A stretch of DNA of 43,516 nt. Source: Bifidobacterium breve (GTDB taxonomy: Bacteria > Actinomycetota > Acidimicrobiia > Acidimicrobiales > Ilumatobacteraceae). The stretch lies in the NCBI GenBank assembly GCA_945893395.1, contig CAMDEC010000006.1:1-43516 (forward strand). Direction: 5' to 3'. Below the pieces are notes generated by a model that was not told where the DNA came from, did not search any database, and saw only the letters and a list, made by a program, of their open reading frames with translations. Of the stretch, positions 14,518 to 22,753 are shown piece by piece. Made by a program: the position numbers and the translations under genes. Numbering within the stretch: position 1 is the first letter of the stretch; each line of letters begins with the position of its first letter.

Positions 14518-15363
14518 GTGGCAAATTCGCAAAAATCTTTGGTCGAACAACTCGGCCACTCCCCGCACGCGCGACTCGTGATTCTTAGTTGCGACGACTT
14601 GGGTGCTTTTCACGCCACGAATATCGGCGTCTACGATGCGATCAACAAAGGCGTGGCGACTTGCGCCTCACTGATGGTGCCCGCACCATGGTCACGCGAT
14701 GCGATCAATCGTTACAACGGCGAAGATATCGGCGTGCACCTGACACTCAATGCCGAGCACGCGAATTATCGCTGGGGGTCAATCACCAACTCGGCTTCAT
14801 TGTCGTCTGGTGAAGGCGGGTTTCCGCGCACAATCGACGACCTATGGGAGCACGCCGACCCGCAAGAAGTTTTGCGCGAATGCCGAGCACAAATTGAACG
14901 GGCCATCGCCTGGGGGCTCGACCCGACTCACCTTGCGCCACATTTGACCGCGATCACACTGCGTCCCGAATTCTTTGACATCTATCTCGAATTGGCAGTC
15001 GAGTTTCGTTTGCCGATTCGCCTGCCAAGTTCGATTTCTGAACAACAAGCCGGTTTCCCGTTTCGAAAATTGGCTGCGGAAGAAGGCGTGGTGTTCCCTG
15101 ATTTCTTCGACCATGACTGGCGTGCCGGCAGTCGCGAGCGAGTGATGAATAGTTTGCAGAATCTGCAACCAGGCGTCACCGAAATTCATGTTCAGCCATG
15201 CATTGACACACCCGAGATTCGCGCCCTTGGCGATGTCGCCCAAAGTTGGATCGACGATTACGAACTCGTTGTCAACGACGAAGAGACCCGCGACGCAATC
15301 GAAGCTAGCGGCGCAACAATGATCGGCTTTCGCGAACTGCGCACGCTGATGCGCGCACGCTGA
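14518..15363 (+). CDS. ChbG/YdjC-family carbohydrate deacetylase
   Basis: The 281-residue protein resembles ChbG/HpnK-type metal-dependent deacetylases. The metal-binding triad can be placed: SCDDLG (normally ADDFG), GVHLTL (normally GLHLNL) and THLAPHLTAI (normally TH-x-DSHQH, where the middle Asp and the last His are replaced here). The three likely metal ligands are kept, but part of the active-site signature differs, so substrate may differ from diacetylchitobiose. No signal peptide is seen. Its stop codon directly abuts that of mca, another deacetylase of an unrelated fold on the opposite strand. Confidence 0.82.
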   Translation: MANSQKSLVEQLGHSPHARLVILSCDDLGAFHATNIGVYDAINKGVATCASLMVPAPWSRDAINRYNGEDIGVHLTLNAEHANYRWGSITNSASLSSGEGGFPRTIDDLWEHADPQEVLRECRAQIERAIAWGLDPTHLAPHLTAITLRPEFFDIYLELAVEFRLPIRLPSSISEQQAGFPFRKLAAEEGVVFPDFFDHDWRAGSRERVMNSLQNLQPGVTEIHVQPCIDTPEIRALGDVAQSWIDDYELVVNDEETRDAIEASGATMIGFRELRTLMRAR

Positions 15364-16347
15364 TTACTCGTTCGTGCGAACGCCCGCAAACAAGTCAGTC
15401 TCAATCCCCGACTCAGGTGGTGCATAATCAGCGATGTGATGCGCGGCCAGAATCCAATCTTCATACGGGTAAACCTCGGCTAATTCTTCATCGCTGAGAC
15501 CAAACCAAAACGCTTCATTTTCGTCAACTTGTGTGGCATGCGCCTTGAGCGCACCTGAGCGCGCCCAAAAATATTCTCCAACTTTCGTTTTTGTCGTTAT
15601 CCGATGATCAAGATTCGGCCGATCGAACCACTTCTCGTCGTAAGGCGACGATCCACGCAAACGTAACATCGCCTCGTGCACGGTCTTAAGACGCACACGC
15701 GACCAAACCGAGTAATACATTTTCTGCGGTTGCCAAACTGGCCCGGCATTTTTATACCATGATCCATCACCTGCTCGTTCAAAAGCCAAAATACTGACAT
15801 CATGAACTTTCAAATGATCAGGGTGCAGATAGCCGCGCTGGTCATCGCTATAGGTAACCATCACCTGCGGTTTTTCGGCGCGAATAATTTTCACCAAGCG
15901 TTCAGCCGCTTCGTCATTGTCGGCCATATTAAAACACACTGGATTAGAATTTGATGCACTATCGATCATGCCCGAGTCGCGATAGCCAAGCATGTGCAAT
16001 TTGCTAAAGCCAATCACTTCGACACTTTTTTCCAACTCTTTGGGTCGCATCTCGGTCAATAATTTTCGTTGCGCAGCAAGATCAAGCCCGTGAAACGGCA
16101 TGCCTGGCTCTTTAAGCGCAGGATTATTTACGTCGCCCTCTTCGCCACCCGTGCAACACACCAACACAGTACGCACGCCCAACTCGGCATACTGCGCAAA
16201 TGTCGGCGCACCTTTGGATGCTTCATCATCGGGGTGTGCATGAATTGTCAGCGCACACAGTGGGTTGCCATAATTATCTACCGGTGAAACTATAATTTTT
16301 GAGCGATCGGCTTGTCTCACCTCGTGAAGGATAGTGAGAGTTGTCAT
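15364..16347 (-). CDS. mca: Mycothiol S-conjugate amidase
   Basis: The 327-residue protein is a PIG-L/LmbE-family zinc amidase. It carries the AHPDDEASKGA signature near residue 37, CCTGGEEGDVNNPAL, HMLGYRDSGM, and HPDHLKVHD with the remaining zinc histidine. The SKGA after AHPDDE, the C-terminal ALKAHATQVD and the overall length fit Mca, which cleaves toxin-mycothiol conjugates, rather than MshB, which acts in mycothiol synthesis. This implies that the organism makes mycothiol and so is actinobacterial. The start is ATG 16347. A 27-bp region separates it from the divergent lipoprotein gene. Confidence 0.88.
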   Translation of the reverse strand: MTTLTILHEVRQADRSKIIVSPVDNYGNPLCALTIHAHPDDEASKGAPTFAQYAELGVRTVLVCCTGGEEGDVNNPALKEPGMPFHGLDLAAQRKLLTEMRPKELEKSVEVIGFSKLHMLGYRDSGMIDSASNSNPVCFNMADNDEAAERLVKIIRAEKPQVMVTYSDDQRGYLHPDHLKVHDVSILAFERAGDGSWYKNAGPVWQPQKMYYSVWSRVRLKTVHEAMLRLRGSSPYDEKWFDRPNLDHRITTKTKVGEYFWARSGALKAHATQVDENEAFWFGLSDEELAEVYPYEDWILAAHHIADYAPPESGIETDLFAGVRTNE

Positions 16348-16361
16348 CGATAACGATGCCG

Positions 16362-16367
16362 TAGCCT
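16362..16367 (+). promoter_or_regulatory. Putative -10 hexamer TAGCCT for the PEBP-like lipoprotein gene
   Basis: TAGCCT lies 7 nt before ATG 16375, within the 27-bp region divergent from mca. The identical hexamer and spacing occur before the flavoprotein gene at 2334. Confidence 0.45.
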
Positions 16368-16374
16368 TGAAGCA

Positions 16375-17016
16375 ATGCTGGTCACCAAAACACGGCGCTT
16401 ATTTTCTGGTTTGATTGTTCTCGCCCTTGTGTTGACCGCATGTTCGCGTGACGGGCGTGAACTGCGCGAAGCCGGACCAGGTCAGGGCGAGTCGATTGCA
16501 ATAATCACCACTACTTTAGAAACGGTTGTCGCCGAACAAGACCCAGCGTCGCAAAACTTTTTTTCTGTCAGCGGCACTTGGCTTGCGAGCGGCGCACTTG
16601 ATCCTCGACATACATGTCTCGGGTCGAACATCTCGCCCGCGCTGATAATTGAAAATGTGCCAGCCGAAGCGAAAAGTTTGGCCATAACTTTGATCGCCAT
16701 CGACAACCCGCAACAACCACTGTGGGTGGTGGCAAACCTTGACCCGACGCTGAAAGTGATCCAAGAAGGTGGCGTGCCAACTGGGGCGATACTCGGCGCG
16801 GCTTTCAACGGCGACAAAATTGTTGATGGATATAGCGGTCCATGCCCGATAGACAACGAGATTCATGAGTTTTTGCTCGTCGTTTACGCAATTGATCAAC
16901 AACTTGAGTTCACCCCCGAGCCACAGTCGCTGGCGAGCTCGCAACTTTTGGTACAGGCGATTCAGTCGGCGGCTTTCGATTCTGCCGAGACTCGTTTTTT
17001 CGTCCAAAACCCATAA
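16375..17016 (+). CDS. PEBP-like lipoprotein (YbhB/YbcL family)
   Basis: The 213-residue product has a clear lipoprotein signal: MLVTKTRRL, a hydrophobic stretch and lipobox LTAC with Cys near residue 23, so it should be anchored on the outer face of the cytoplasmic membrane. After a 45-residue linker, the phosphatidylethanolamine-binding protein fold is recognisable from HTCLGSNISPAL, KSLAITLIAIDNP, and YSGPCPIDNEIHEFLLVVYA, equivalent to the family's ligand-pocket motifs (usually D-x-D/HAP and GP-P--H). The DP-H pocket elements are weakly kept, so ligand binding is uncertain. The family's bacterial function is poorly understood. Confidence 0.82.
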   Translation: MLVTKTRRLFSGLIVLALVLTACSRDGRELREAGPGQGESIAIITTTLETVVAEQDPASQNFFSVSGTWLASGALDPRHTCLGSNISPALIIENVPAEAKSLAITLIAIDNPQQPLWVVANLDPTLKVIQEGGVPTGAILGAAFNGDKIVDGYSGPCPIDNEIHEFLLVVYAIDQQLEFTPEPQSLASSQLLVQAIQSAAFDSAETRFFVQNP

Positions 17017-17067
17017 ACGAACCCGCTGGTCTGCCAAGATTTAGGCATAGAACAAAATGTTTCTGCC

Positions 17068-19095
17068 TTGCCGATCTCATTGTTTGAGACCGATCTAGAC
17101 GCGCGACTCGTCGCTGCCAACGACGCATTTCGGATTCTCGCACTGGCGGGAGCACCGCTTGTGGTTGGAAGCGCACCGTGGGTGAACGCCCAACCGGCGG
17201 AACGCACTGCTGCCGAAAGAGCATGGCAACTCGCCAAACAAACTTCATCAAGTTTCAATTTTGAGTTTCGCTTGTGGCAACCCAACGGTGATGTGACATG
17301 GGTTTTGGTTTCGCTTCAAGCACAAAAAGATGGCGCGGGTCGAATTACTAATTACATCGGCAGTGCACAAGATGTAACACAGTCAGTAACTCGGCGCGTG
17401 CTCAGCGAACAACTCATCGGCCTGCTTGACGCAGCCCATGACGCAATCTTGGTTTTTGATCGGTCTGGTGCGCTGATGTTCGCCAACGATTATGCCCAAC
17501 AACTTGTCGGCAAGAGCGAGACACCAGGTCTCGGCGATGCCGCAGTGCAAACTTTCATTCAAGCGATTCGTGATCAGATCCCGCGTGAGTTGATCACCAG
17601 CACCACATCCAATCGTTGGCAAGGTGAAGTTGGCTTTCGTGGCACAGATTCAATCATGCGAACTTTGGATGTCGTACTGCAGATCGTGCGCGATGCCAAC
17701 GGCACGATCGAACATTATTCGGCGATTGCCCGAGACATCACCGAATTGAAACAAACCCAAGACGAACTGCAGCGTCAAGCCACACATGACGCACTGACAA
17801 ATCTGCCAAATCGTGTCCTGTTTTTGCGCAAACTCTCTGAGGCGCTTGACCGTTCGCGCACGCTCAAGCGTGGTGTGACGGTGCTGTACGTTGACCTTGA
17901 CAAACTCAAAGACGTCAACGACACGATCGGCCACAGCGTCGGTGATCAGTTGATCGTCAATATGTCCAAACGGCTCGTTAGCGCAACTCGCCCATCAGAC
18001 GTCGTGGCGCGAATTGGTGGCGACGAATTCGTGATTCTTTGCGACGGTTTGGGTGACGAACAAATTGCCATGGATGTCGCCAACCGCATGCGCGTAGCCG
18101 TAACTGGTCAACAGATTTTGCAGGGCTTCGAAATCGAGACGAGCGCGAGCATCGGTATCGCCATGGCTAACCCAACTTTGTTGACCGAGATGTCAAGCGC
18201 CGATGCTGCGGTGACCCTGCTGCATCATGCCGACAGCGCGATGTATCGCGCCAAACAACGCGGTCGTGGAAGATGCGAAATGTACAGCGAAGAGATGAGT
18301 GCCAACGCTCGCGAAAAAAATGTGCTCAGTTCGCAACTTGAACGCGCTCTGGCAACCGATCAACTATTCCTCGTTTATCAACCAATAGTCTCGACACACA
18401 CTGGACGCATCGCAGGCGCCGAAGCGTTGTTGCGATGGCAGCACCCCGAGCGTGGCGTGCTGACGCCACCGATATTTCTCGCACTTGCCGAAGAGTCTGG
18501 CTTAATCGGGCCAATTGGCGATTGGGTAACCAGAAAAGCCTGCAGCGATGCCCGCTCGTGGCTTGATGCCGGCACGATTGATGGCTCGTTCGTGATGCAC
18601 ATCAATGTTTCGGCACGACAACTTGGTGATGCAACTTTTGTCGAACGCACAATGTCGGCGTTGCGTGAAGCAAAACTTGAACCCCATCAAATTGATCTCG
18701 AGGTCACCGAGTCGACCTTGCTTGACGACAAAGGCTCTGTCGTGCGAACCCTAAACGCCCTCAAGCGACATGGCGTAAAGATGGCCATTGATGATTTCGG
18801 CACCGGATTCTCGTCGCTGGTTAATTTGCGTAGCTTCCAAGCCGACTTTCTCAAATTGGACGGCACTTTCATCCGCGATATTGGCAACCAAGGTGGTGAC
18901 GACCCGATTGTTCGCTCAGTCATACAACTGGCGCATTCGTTGAATATGTCGGTCGTCGCCGAGTGGGTCACGAGCCAAGATCAATCGCAACGTCTTCGAC
19001 TTTTGGGTTGTGACTTCGTCCAGGGCAACTTAATCGGTCAACCCGTCGTGGCCAAAGAGTTTGGCGCAAAGTTGATTCAGTCATCAACTAGCTAA
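17068..19095 (+). CDS. PAS-PAS-GGDEF-EAL cyclic-di-GMP protein
   Basis: The 675-residue protein has no membrane segments. Two PAS domains (about 1-110 and 112-230) precede GGDEF (about 240-400) and EAL (about 420-665). The cyclase site GGDEF is intact, and RPSD five residues before it matches the inhibitory I-site. The EAL domain keeps EALLRW, NVSARQL, EVTES, DDFGTGFSSL and QGN, but the usual AEGVET is AEWVT, so the second glutamate is lost. It may therefore be mainly a cyclase or a weak phosphodiesterase. The TTG at 17068 is the only in-frame start after the previous stop and directly begins the first PAS fold. Confidence 0.9.
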   Translation: MPISLFETDLDARLVAANDAFRILALAGAPLVVGSAPWVNAQPAERTAAERAWQLAKQTSSSFNFEFRLWQPNGDVTWVLVSLQAQKDGAGRITNYIGSAQDVTQSVTRRVLSEQLIGLLDAAHDAILVFDRSGALMFANDYAQQLVGKSETPGLGDAAVQTFIQAIRDQIPRELITSTTSNRWQGEVGFRGTDSIMRTLDVVLQIVRDANGTIEHYSAIARDITELKQTQDELQRQATHDALTNLPNRVLFLRKLSEALDRSRTLKRGVTVLYVDLDKLKDVNDTIGHSVGDQLIVNMSKRLVSATRPSDVVARIGGDEFVILCDGLGDEQIAMDVANRMRVAVTGQQILQGFEIETSASIGIAMANPTLLTEMSSADAAVTLLHHADSAMYRAKQRGRGRCEMYSEEMSANAREKNVLSSQLERALATDQLFLVYQPIVSTHTGRIAGAEALLRWQHPERGVLTPPIFLALAEESGLIGPIGDWVTRKACSDARSWLDAGTIDGSFVMHINVSARQLGDATFVERTMSALREAKLEPHQIDLEVTESTLLDDKGSVVRTLNALKRHGVKMAIDDFGTGFSSLVNLRSFQADFLKLDGTFIRDIGNQGGDDPIVRSVIQLAHSLNMSVVAEWVTSQDQSQRLRLLGCDFVQGNLIGQPVVAKEFGAKLIQSSTS

Positions 19096-19101
19096 GCGTT
19101 T

Positions 19102-20127
19102 TTATTCAGACTCTTCTGGCTCGGGGGCCGGGGCCAAGCCTCCAAAAAAAGCCAAAACCGCAGCCGAACCCTCGCCCAATTTGAGAACTGAGTTTCCGGC
19201 GATGCTGTCGCTATAGACATCTAACGAGAACCTACTGATATCACCCTTGGCTGCTGGTCGCATCTTTTTTGCGAACTCCGTCAGATCGAGGTTGCTGTCG
19301 GTGATGATTGCGCCTGTCACGCCATCAAATGCACTGGACACAGAAAAAGGATTCGACAAAACCCCGGTCAGCGCCGTATTTAGCATCGCCGCGATGAATT
19401 TACGTTGACGCTTGCCGCGACCAATATCCGATGAGCCGTCCAACCTCCATTCGTTTTCAATTTTAGTTTCGAAATATCGGCTTCGCGCAAAAGCCAGTGC
19501 CCGCACCCCGTCGAGGTTGTGGCAACCAGGCGGAATATACAAGCCGGTATTTTTGTCGCGCGACGGATACTGCACACAGATCTCGACCCCGCCGATGGCG
19601 TCAACAAGACCTTTAAAGCCTTGAAAATTAATCTCTAAATAGTGATGAATCGGAATATTGAAATTACTTTGTATTGTGCGCACCAAAACATCCGTGCCCT
19701 CTTGATAGGCCGTGTTGATCCGCGCCGTATTTTCGCCATCACCGATTCGCACCCAAAGATCGCGCGGAAACGACAGCAGTGCCCCAGCACCAGTCGCCTG
19801 GTCGTAGTGAAACACCATCAGTGTGTCGCTACGCCGACCGGTGACATCTCCTTCGTTGCCCATCGTCGCAAAATCTGGATCATTGGGGTCGGCACCTTCG
19901 CGCGAGTCTGAGCCAACCAATAGGTAATTTTCAAAGCCACTACTCGGCGCCGAAAGCGCAGAAGTAGCCGCAAGATCGCGTTGCACCGAGTCAATCTGAG
20001 AATTGGTTGCTGAAACCAATTGTTTTGCGCCTGCACCACCAACGACTGCAAAAATCGCCAACGCGGACAATAGTGCTGTTTTATTTTTTAGCAGACCGGT
20101 TGTTGAATTTCTTTTTCTGTGCACCAT
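19102..20127 (-). CDS. LytR-CpsA-Psr (LCP) family phosphotransferase
   Basis: The 341-residue protein has a basic N-terminus (MVHRKRNSTTGLLKNK), one membrane helix at about residues 17-35 and an extracellular LCP domain. Domain markers are LLVGSDSREG, RRSDTLMVFH, SFPRDLWVRIG, INFQGFKGLVDAIGGVEI and ALAFARSRYFE, with the conserved Arg and Asp residues that bind the polyprenyl pyrophosphate. LCP enzymes transfer polysaccharides from a lipid carrier to peptidoglycan; in organisms with galactofuranose polymers this is the ligation of galactan to the wall. The glf and GlfT2-like genes at 35-38 kb make that role attractive here. It follows birA by 12 nt, with TAACTT formed at the birA stop. Confidence 0.9.
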   Translation of the reverse strand: MVHRKRNSTTGLLKNKTALLSALAIFAVVGGAGAKQLVSATNSQIDSVQRDLAATSALSAPSSGFENYLLVGSDSREGADPNDPDFATMGNEGDVTGRRSDTLMVFHYDQATGAGALLSFPRDLWVRIGDGENTARINTAYQEGTDVLVRTIQSNFNIPIHHYLEINFQGFKGLVDAIGGVEICVQYPSRDKNTGLYIPPGCHNLDGVRALAFARSRYFETKIENEWRLDGSSDIGRGKRQRKFIAAMLNTALTGVLSNPFSVSSAFDGVTGAIITDSNLDLTEFAKKMRPAAKGDISRFSLDVYSDSIAGNSVLKLGEGSAAVLAFFGGLAPAPEPEESE

Positions 20128-20139
20128 GCCGATACAAAG

Positions 20140-20916
20140 TTAGTCTTGATTCGCATCACGCAGGTGCACTACATCGCCACTGTCAATCGTGAGCTGTGTC
20201 AAGTCTGTTTCAACCACAAGTCGCCCTTGCGCATCAATCGCCGCTGCACGACCCGTCACGAACTCACCACTTGTCAACTCGACTCGAACCAACTTATTGA
20301 GCGTCGACAACGAATCGACGTATTCATCGTGCAATTGCTGACTAGACAACAATTCAACAATGTTCACCTGCTCAAGTAGCACCCGCAATAAATCAACTGG
20401 TTCGAACGAACTTGACACGGCCAGATCTTTGAGTTTTGCCGCGTAGTCGGGCGCCCAAGAGATGTTGATGCCGATGCCGACGACAATAAAAGTTTGCCCG
20501 ACATCAGCGATGCTCAACATGCCGCCGAACTTTTTTTCGTTCAGCAACAAGTCATTCGGCCATTTCAATTTGATCGACGCGCTCTTTGCTACAGGCTCGG
20601 CCAAGAACTTTCGGCATGCCCGCACCGCCGACACGGCAACAATCCTCTGACAAACTGACACATCAAGATGAGACTCACGAAACAGCAACGACACGAGCAA
20701 GTTAGCCCCGGACTTGGCTTCCCATGTTCGATCAAGTCGACCGCGCCCCGCAGTCTGACTGTCGGCCATCAGTGCGCTGTGATGTTCAGCGCCACGCTGG
20801 GCATTCGCATAAAGGTCGGCGTTTGTGCTGCCCGTCTCGGCAACCCTTTGCACACTCCAGTTGTTTGGCATATTTGCCAGTGCTGGGTTTTGCCAGTTGT
20901 TATCCGTGCTTGCCAT
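20140..20916 (-). CDS. birA: Biotin--[acetyl-CoA-carboxylase] ligase
   Basis: ATG 20916 gives 258 residues; the track start at 21057 would run far into the divergent carboxylase gene. The catalytic domain shows the biotin-binding set TGSTNADL, DSQTAGRGRLDRTW with the GRGR loop, WPNDLLLNEKKFGG with the active lysine, and GIGINI, followed by a small SH3-like C-terminal domain. There is no N-terminal winged helix, so it is a monofunctional ligase without repressor activity. It attaches biotin to carrier proteins, and the presumed substrate, a BCCP-containing subunit, is encoded next door in the opposite direction. A TACTAT hexamer is 8 nt upstream. Confidence 0.93.
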   Translation of the reverse strand: MASTDNNWQNPALANMPNNWSVQRVAETGSTNADLYANAQRGAEHHSALMADSQTAGRGRLDRTWEAKSGANLLVSLLFRESHLDVSVCQRIVAVSAVRACRKFLAEPVAKSASIKLKWPNDLLLNEKKFGGMLSIADVGQTFIVVGIGINISWAPDYAAKLKDLAVSSSFEPVDLLRVLLEQVNIVELLSSQQLHDEYVDSLSTLNKLVRVELTSGEFVTGRAAAIDAQGRLVVETDLTQLTIDSGDVVHLRDANQD

Positions 20917-20924
20917 CGGCGAGA

Positions 20925-20930
20925 ATAGTA
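20925..20930 (-). promoter_or_regulatory. Putative -10 hexamer TACTAT for birA
   Basis: TACTAT on the minus strand is 8 nt before the birA ATG in an 18-bp divergent region. The carboxylase promoter must overlap it, since its GTG starts at 20935. Confidence 0.4.
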
Positions 20931-20934
20931 CCCC

Positions 20935-22683
20935 GTGCTTAAGAAAATCCTGATCGCCAATCGTGGCGAAATTGCAGTACGGGTCATTCGCACCGCCCGC
21001 GAGATGGGCATCGCCACTGTTGCTGTTTATAGCGAACTTGATCGCAACGCGCTGCACGTGCGACTCGCCGACGAGGCGTTCGCCCTAGGCGGTCAGACCG
21101 CGGCTGAAAGTTATCTCAAAACGGATGCGATCATCGATGCGATTAAGCGCAGCGGTGCCGACGCCGTTCACCCTGGTTACGGCTTCTTCAGCGAGAATGC
21201 CGACTTTGCAAAAACTATTACCGACATGGGTGTGGCTTTCATCGGACCACCACCTGCAGCAATAGTCGAAATGGGTGACAAAGTGTCCTCGCGCAAAGCC
21301 GCTCTTCGCGGTGGTGCACCAATCGTGCCTGGCACGACTGAATTTTTGAAAAGTGCCAGTGAAATCTCCAAATTCGCGAAGAGTCATGGATACCCCGTGG
21401 CGATTAAAGCAGCGTTCGGAGGTGGCGGTCGTGGGATGAAAGTCGTGCACGACGAAAAGAGCGTGCACGAAGCAATCGAGTCTGCCCGACGCGAGTCAAA
21501 GGCATTTTTCGGACGAGATGAAATATATGTCGAAAAATATCTCGCGTGGCCACGCCACATCGAAATCCAACTCGTCGGCGACACTCATGGCAACGTCGTC
21601 TGGGTCTCATCACGCGACTGCTCGACGCAACGACGCCACCAAAAACTAATTGAAGAAGCCCCGGCACCGGCCCTACCAGATGGCGTAGAAGACGCAATGG
21701 GTGTCGCCGCCGTAAAAGCCGCAAAAGCAGTCGGATACTTCAACGCGGGCACCGTTGAATTCATTTATCAAGATGAAGAGTTCTTCTTTCTTGAGATGAA
21801 TACTCGCCTTCAAGTCGAGCATCCCGTAACAGAATTAATCACTGGCATCGATCTTGTTGAATGGCAAATCAGAGTTGCCGCTGGCGAAAAATTGCCGATG
21901 AATCAAAAACAAGTTCTGGCAGCGCGGCGCGGACATGCAATCGAAGTTCGCATCAACGCCGAGAATCCGACTGGCGGCAAGTTTTTGCCATCACCCGGCA
22001 CAATTACTAAACTCACGACGCCCGACGGTTTCGGTGTTCGTTTCGACGGCGGCTACGAGTCTGGTGACACGGTCAGCCAGTATTACGACAACTTGATCGG
22101 CAAACTTATTGTCTGGGGCAAAGATCGTGAGTCAGCGATCGCTCGCACAATTCGTGCTCTCGAAGAAACAAAAATCGAAGGTCTACACACAACGATCGAA
22201 GCCGACCTAGCAATCTTGCGTCATCCCGATTTCGTCGCCACGAAACATTCGACGAAATGGGTCGAAGAGAAACTTGATCTCTCGAAGATCGTCTCGACGA
22301 CTGGCGAAACACAAGCCAACAATGATGGTCTCGTCGAAAAAAGCACGGTTGTCGAAGTCAACGGCAAGCGTTTTGATGTCAAAGTCTGGGTTCCGCCCAC
22401 TGGTGGCGTGGGTCAGCCTGCGCCAAAGACTCGTTCAGCATCTCGTGGCGCGACTCAGTCGACGACAACAAGCGGCACGATCACCGCACCAATGCAAGGC
22501 ACCGTAATCAAAGTTCTGGTAACTCAAGGTCAGAGCGTCGCACAAGGTGATGCTGTTCTCGTGCTTGAGGCAATGAAAATGGAAAACCAGATTCAAGCCG
22601 ACAAAGCAGGCACAGTTACCAAAATCAATTGCAAGGCTGGCGACACGGTCGGCAGTGGTGATGTATTGCTAGTAATTGAATAA
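20935..22683 (+). CDS. Acyl-CoA carboxylase alpha subunit (biotin carboxylase + BCCP)
   Basis: The 582-residue protein is a biotin carboxylase/biotin carrier fusion of the actinobacterial AccA3 type. MLKKILIANRGEIAVRVIRT and HPGYGFFSEN open the carboxylase domain, GGGGRGMK is the ATP loop, and EMNTRLQVEHPVTE holds the catalytic residues (about 290-300). A Ser/Thr-rich linker of about 25 residues leads to the biotinyl domain, with the biotinylated lysine in EAMKMEN near residue 545. It makes carboxybiotin for acetyl-, propionyl- or longer-chain acyl-CoA carboxylases, whose beta subunits are not in this window. GTG 20935 is only 18 bp from birA. Confidence 0.93.
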   Translation: MLKKILIANRGEIAVRVIRTAREMGIATVAVYSELDRNALHVRLADEAFALGGQTAAESYLKTDAIIDAIKRSGADAVHPGYGFFSENADFAKTITDMGVAFIGPPPAAIVEMGDKVSSRKAALRGGAPIVPGTTEFLKSASEISKFAKSHGYPVAIKAAFGGGGRGMKVVHDEKSVHEAIESARRESKAFFGRDEIYVEKYLAWPRHIEIQLVGDTHGNVVWVSSRDCSTQRRHQKLIEEAPAPALPDGVEDAMGVAAVKAAKAVGYFNAGTVEFIYQDEEFFFLEMNTRLQVEHPVTELITGIDLVEWQIRVAAGEKLPMNQKQVLAARRGHAIEVRINAENPTGGKFLPSPGTITKLTTPDGFGVRFDGGYESGDTVSQYYDNLIGKLIVWGKDRESAIARTIRALEETKIEGLHTTIEADLAILRHPDFVATKHSTKWVEEKLDLSKIVSTTGETQANNDGLVEKSTVVEVNGKRFDVKVWVPPTGGVGQPAPKTRSASRGATQSTTTSGTITAPMQGTVIKVLVTQGQSVAQGDAVLVLEAMKMENQIQADKAGTVTKINCKAGDTVGSGDVLLVIE

Positions 22684-22753
22684 CCTCTGCGTAGCCGGCC
22701 GCTGCGTTGAATTACAGTTGAACATCAGCAAAGTCTTTTATGAAGCGAGAAAA

